From: Bacteroidales bacterium UBA2716 | Lineage (GTDB): Bacteria > Bacteroidota > Bacteroidia > Bacteroidales > UBA932 | Assembly (NCBI GenBank): GCA_002354005.1 | Contig: DEKS01000175.1 | Coordinates: forward strand, 2,598-10,237 | Length of the DNA stretch: 7,640 nucleotides | Direction: 5' to 3' | Part shown: positions 5,745-7,640 of the stretch, one piece after another | Layout of the letters: the number at the start of each line of letters is the position of its first letter | Numbering within the stretch: position 1 is the stretch's first letter | Made by a program: the position numbers and the translations under genes | Notes under the pieces: model-generated | What the model was told of the DNA's origin: nothing | The model's database searches: none | What the model saw: the letters and a program-made list of their open reading frames with translations, nothing else

Positions 5745-7117
5745 TGGAGTTTTATCCATTTTTCCGGAAGGCGTTTCCGTATTCTCCCACCCCTTGCCAG
5801 GAGCGGCTGCTGCGGGCGGTTTCTGCGTTTTTGTCTTCGGACGACGGGGATATCCTGGTGGTGAACGGGTATGCGGGGACCGGTAAGACCACGGCCATGG
5901 CTGCTGTGGTGGCGGGCTTGGCTGCGCTGGAGATTCCGTCCGTGCTGCTGGCCCCTACCGGCCGGGCAGCCAAGGTGTTGTCGCAGTACGCGGGGCATCC
6001 GGCTTCTACCATCCACAAGCATATTTATCGGCAAAAATCGCTTAGCGCGGAGGGAGTGGGGGCGTTTACGCTCACGTTCAACAAGGCGCGGAGCACGCTG
6101 TTTATTGTGGACGAGGTGTCGCTCATTGGCCTTTCCGACGGCTTCGGGACAGGGAATTTGCTGGAAGACCTGGTAGCGTTCGTGCGGGCCGGGACAGACT
6201 GCCGGCTCATCCTGATGGGGGACGCTGCCCAGCTACCTCCGGTGGGGCTGGATGCTTCGCCGGCGCTGTCGGCCTCGTTTATGAACGGCTTTGGCGGCGT
6301 GTCGTACGTGGAACTTACCACGGTGGTGCGACAGGCGGCCGATTCCGGGATTTTGCGGAATGCGACGGGGCTGCGGGAGCTGCTGCCTTATTCCTTTGGG
6401 CCGTTGAAGTTGTCTGTTTTTCCGGACGTACGGCGCATTTCCGGCGGGGAACTACTGGAAGCGCTCTCGGACGCCTATGGCAAGTACGGGGAGGACGAGG
6501 TCATGGTGCTGTGCCGCTCCAACAAACGGGCGGGCCGGTACAATGCCGGCATCCGCAGTTCCGTCCTCTATCATGAGGAGCGGCTGGTGAGGGGGGAGCG
6601 GCTCATGATTGTGCGGAACCATTATCTGGACGGTCTGGACGGGACGGACTACATTGCCAATGGTGATATGGCTAAGCTGGTGTGGATCAAGCATTTTGAG
6701 GAGCGGTATGGCCTGCATTTCGCCGATGCCTGTCTCTCGTTCCCGGACTATGGGGACCAGGAGGTAGAGATGAAGGTACTCCTGGACGTGCTGGAAAGCG
6801 ATGCCCCCTCGCTGGGCCAGGAGGCCGCGCAGGCGCTGTTCACCGGTGTGCTGGCAGACTATGCAGACCTTCCCACCAAGAAAAAGCGCTACGACGCCGT
6901 GCGCTCCGATCCTTTTTTCAATGCCCTGCAAATCAAATATGCGCACGCCATTACCTGTCACAAAGCCCAGGGCGGCCAGTGGAAGTGCGTGTTTGTGGAC
7001 AACCCCTTCTGGCAGGACGAGCTTCAGGAAGAGGACCTGAAGTGGCTGTACACGGCCCTCACCCGCGCCGTGGAGCAGGTGTACCTGGTTAACTTCCGCG
7101 ACAGCTTCTTTGCTTAG
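5744..7117 (+). CDS. RecD/Dda-like SF1 ATP-dependent DNA helicase
   Basis: A 457-residue cytosolic ATPase, probably a 5'-3' DNA helicase in repair or recombination. The superfamily 1 motifs are all visible: Walker A GYAGTGKTT at 42-50 (K48), motif Ia APTGRAAKV at 70-78, the RecD-like STIHKHIY at 88-95, Walker B VDEVSLI at 122-128, motif III GDAAQLPPVG at 159-168, the motif IV arginine R197 in VVRQA, CRSNK at 257-261, the UvrD_C_2 motif HAITCHKAQGGQW at 401-413, and motif VI YTALTRA at 436-442 (R441). The region between about 280 and 390 would hold the 2B/SH3-like insertion. The protein is shorter than RecD or RecD2 and lacks an N-terminal extension, so it is closer to compact Dda-like forms. 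No RecB or RecC partner is in the window. Its ATG shares the last base of the trkH stop (TAATG) and no Shine-Dalgarno is visible, so translation probably depends on reinitiation. Confidence 0.9.
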   Translation: MEFYPFFRKAFPYSPTPCQERLLRAVSAFLSSDDGDILVVNGYAGTGKTTAMAAVVAGLAALEIPSVLLAPTGRAAKVLSQYAGHPASTIHKHIYRQKSLSAEGVGAFTLTFNKARSTLFIVDEVSLIGLSDGFGTGNLLEDLVAFVRAGTDCRLILMGDAAQLPPVGLDASPALSASFMNGFGGVSYVELTTVVRQAADSGILRNATGLRELLPYSFGPLKLSVFPDVRRISGGELLEALSDAYGKYGEDEVMVLCRSNKRAGRYNAGIRSSVLYHEERLVRGERLMIVRNHYLDGLDGTDYIANGDMAKLVWIKHFEERYGLHFADACLSFPDYGDQEVEMKVLLDVLESDAPSLGQEAAQALFTGVLADYADLPTKKKRYDAVRSDPFFNALQIKYAHAITCHKAQGGQWKCVFVDNPFWQDELQEEDLKWLYTALTRAVEQVYLVNFRDSFFA

Positions 7118-7157
7118 GCCTTTGGGTCCTCAGTTCCCTGGCTGCACGCTGTGGCCC

Positions 7158-7206
7158 GTTAAAGCACACCCACCCCGTTCACCGAGCCCTGCCCCTGTGC
7201 TTTAAC
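7158..7206. repeat. 11-bp perfect inverted repeat with a 27-nt loop
   Basis: GTTAAAGCACA (7158-7168) is the exact reverse complement of TGTGCTTTAAC (7196-7206). The 27 bp between are C-rich and not obviously structured. No T-run follows on either side, so this is not a standard terminator. It could form a hairpin at the 3' end of the helicase mRNA, be part of a small RNA, or be a protein-binding site. Confidence 0.55.
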
Positions 7207-7243
7207 TGCTCTATATACAAAGTTCCCACTGGCCCACAACTCA

Positions 7244-7318
7244 TTGATTATCAACTAAATGCTAATAATCCTCGGCGCTTTTGGAGCCGAGGATTTTCCA
7301 TATTGTACTGATAATCAA
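7244..7318. repeat. 10-bp inverted repeat flanking the terminator hairpin
   Basis: TTGATTATCA (7244-7253) and TGATAATCAA (7309-7318) are exact reverse complements, 55 bp apart. They sit almost evenly on both sides of the hairpin at 7267-7295. The role is unknown: a longer stem around the terminator, paired protein sites, or the ends of a small element are all possible, and chance in AT-rich DNA cannot be excluded. Confidence 0.45.
7267..7297. terminator. Hairpin terminator shared by the convergent helicase and peptidase genes
   Basis: AATCCTCGGC (7267-7276) pairs perfectly with GCCGAGGATT (7286-7295) around a 9-nt loop, giving a 10-bp GC-cored stem. On the plus strand the stem runs into a short T-run (TTTT, 7294-7297). 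On the minus strand the stem is followed by ATTATTAGCATTT, which is less U-rich. It lies 150 bp after the helicase stop and 50 bp after the peptidase stop, so it may end both transcripts, with the plus direction better supported. Confidence 0.65.
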
Positions 7319-7346
7319 ACACTTACTAACAAGCATGCGCTTCGCG

Positions 7347-7640
7347 CTATTGTTCATGTTCCAGCAAATACTTCCGCCAGAAATCCCGATTGGCCTGGGT
7401 AAAGTGTCGGCCCTGGTAGCCGCGGTAACCGTGCATGCCGTCCGGGTAAATCATGAACTCGAAGCGGGCGCCCTGCTTGTGGAGCACGTCAATCAGCTGT
7501 AACGTGTTCTGGAAGTGGACGTTATCGTCCCCGGTTCCGTGCGTGAGCTTGAGCATGACGGAAGTATCGGCAGTGCCCACCTTGGCGGGATAAGCGGCAA
7601 TGCGGTTTACCACCGCCGTCTTTTCATACCCTTCCGCGTT
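7347..7640 (-). CDS. S9-family (DPP-IV-like) serine peptidase, C-terminal fragment
   Basis: The frame is open to the window edge, so only the last 97 residues are present and the N-terminal beta-propeller and the catalytic serine lie outside. The fragment covers the end of the alpha/beta-hydrolase domain. THGTGDDNVHFQN at 33-45 matches the DPP-IV region HGTADDNVHFQ that carries the catalytic aspartate (D38 here by alignment), and YPDGMHGY at 65-72 carries the catalytic histidine H70. NAEGYEKT at the start fits the preceding segment of this family. Such enzymes are usually exported in Bacteroidetes and cleave dipeptides, often after proline, from peptide N-termini; export cannot be judged from this piece. 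The C-terminus (LLEHEQ) looks natural, not truncated. The gene converges on the helicase operon. Confidence 0.88.
   Translation of the reverse strand, partial: NAEGYEKTAVVNRIAAYPAKVGTADTSVMLKLTHGTGDDNVHFQNTLQLIDVLHKQGARFEFMIYPDGMHGYRGYQGRHFTQANRDFWRKYLLEHEQ

Larger units (their letters stand above)
7118..7346. other. Gene-free region between convergent genes
   Basis: This 229-bp stretch separates the helicase gene from the converging peptidase gene. I see no convincing coding frame in it. The first part (to about 7200) is C-rich on the plus strand and the remainder is AT-rich. It holds an 11-bp inverted repeat, a terminator-like hairpin, and a 10-bp inverted repeat around that hairpin, each listed separately. 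No tRNA or other known RNA was recognised. Confidence 0.75.

Noticed and set aside
4890..5759. 289-codon open frame on the minus strand opposite trkH
   Set aside because: Very His/Asn/Arg-rich, low-complexity translation with no motif or promoter; the opposite strand carries the four TrkH pore loops.
7249..7257. TTATCAACT as a possible DnaA box or origin element
   Set aside because: It differs from TTATCCACA at two positions, occurs alone, and no origin-associated genes are present.

Overview
The window looks like a chromosomal segment of a Bacteroidetes bacterium, most likely order Bacteroidales with fairly GC-rich coding DNA. The evidence is the protein families present (a DUF4954-type protein, a Bacteroidetes-style ROK regulator, a DPP-IV-like S9 peptidase), the weak Shine-Dalgarno sequences, and two matches to the Bacteroidetes promoter element TAnnTTTG. 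I see no insertion sequence, phage gene, CRISPR array, tRNA or rRNA.

Layout. (1) 1-936, plus strand: the C-terminal 311 residues of a DUF4954-like protein of unknown function. (2) 3341-933, minus strand: a two-gene unit made of a ROK-family transcriptional regulator and a class I/II PLP-dependent aminotransferase, 3 bp apart. The aminotransferase runs tail-to-tail into the DUF4954 gene with a 4-bp overlap. A strong plus-strand terminator hairpin for the DUF4954 gene lies inside the 3' coding end of the aminotransferase. (3) 3342-3463: an AT-rich divergent control region. It holds a near-ideal TTTG-N20-TAnnTTTG promoter for the ROK gene, a TATCTTTG box for the opposite unit, and two 10-bp palindromes. 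(4) 3464-7117, plus strand: three overlapping genes. They encode a two-helix membrane protein that ends right after a HAMP-like segment, the potassium uptake channel subunit TrkH (11-bp overlap), and a RecD/Dda-like SF1 helicase (1-bp overlap, TAATG). (5) 7118-7346: a gene-free stretch with an 11-bp inverted repeat, a 10-bp terminator hairpin, and a second 10-bp inverted repeat around that hairpin. (6) 7347-7640, minus strand: the C-terminal end of a DPP-IV-like serine peptidase.

How the genes may work together. The ROK regulator probably controls its own two-gene unit and, from its position, possibly the divergent operon. The most unusual part is the receptor-like protein that has no output domain and is translationally coupled to TrkH. 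It looks like a signalling input module without a kinase, placed where it could act on potassium uptake directly. The helicase has no obvious link to potassium transport and may simply share the transcript.
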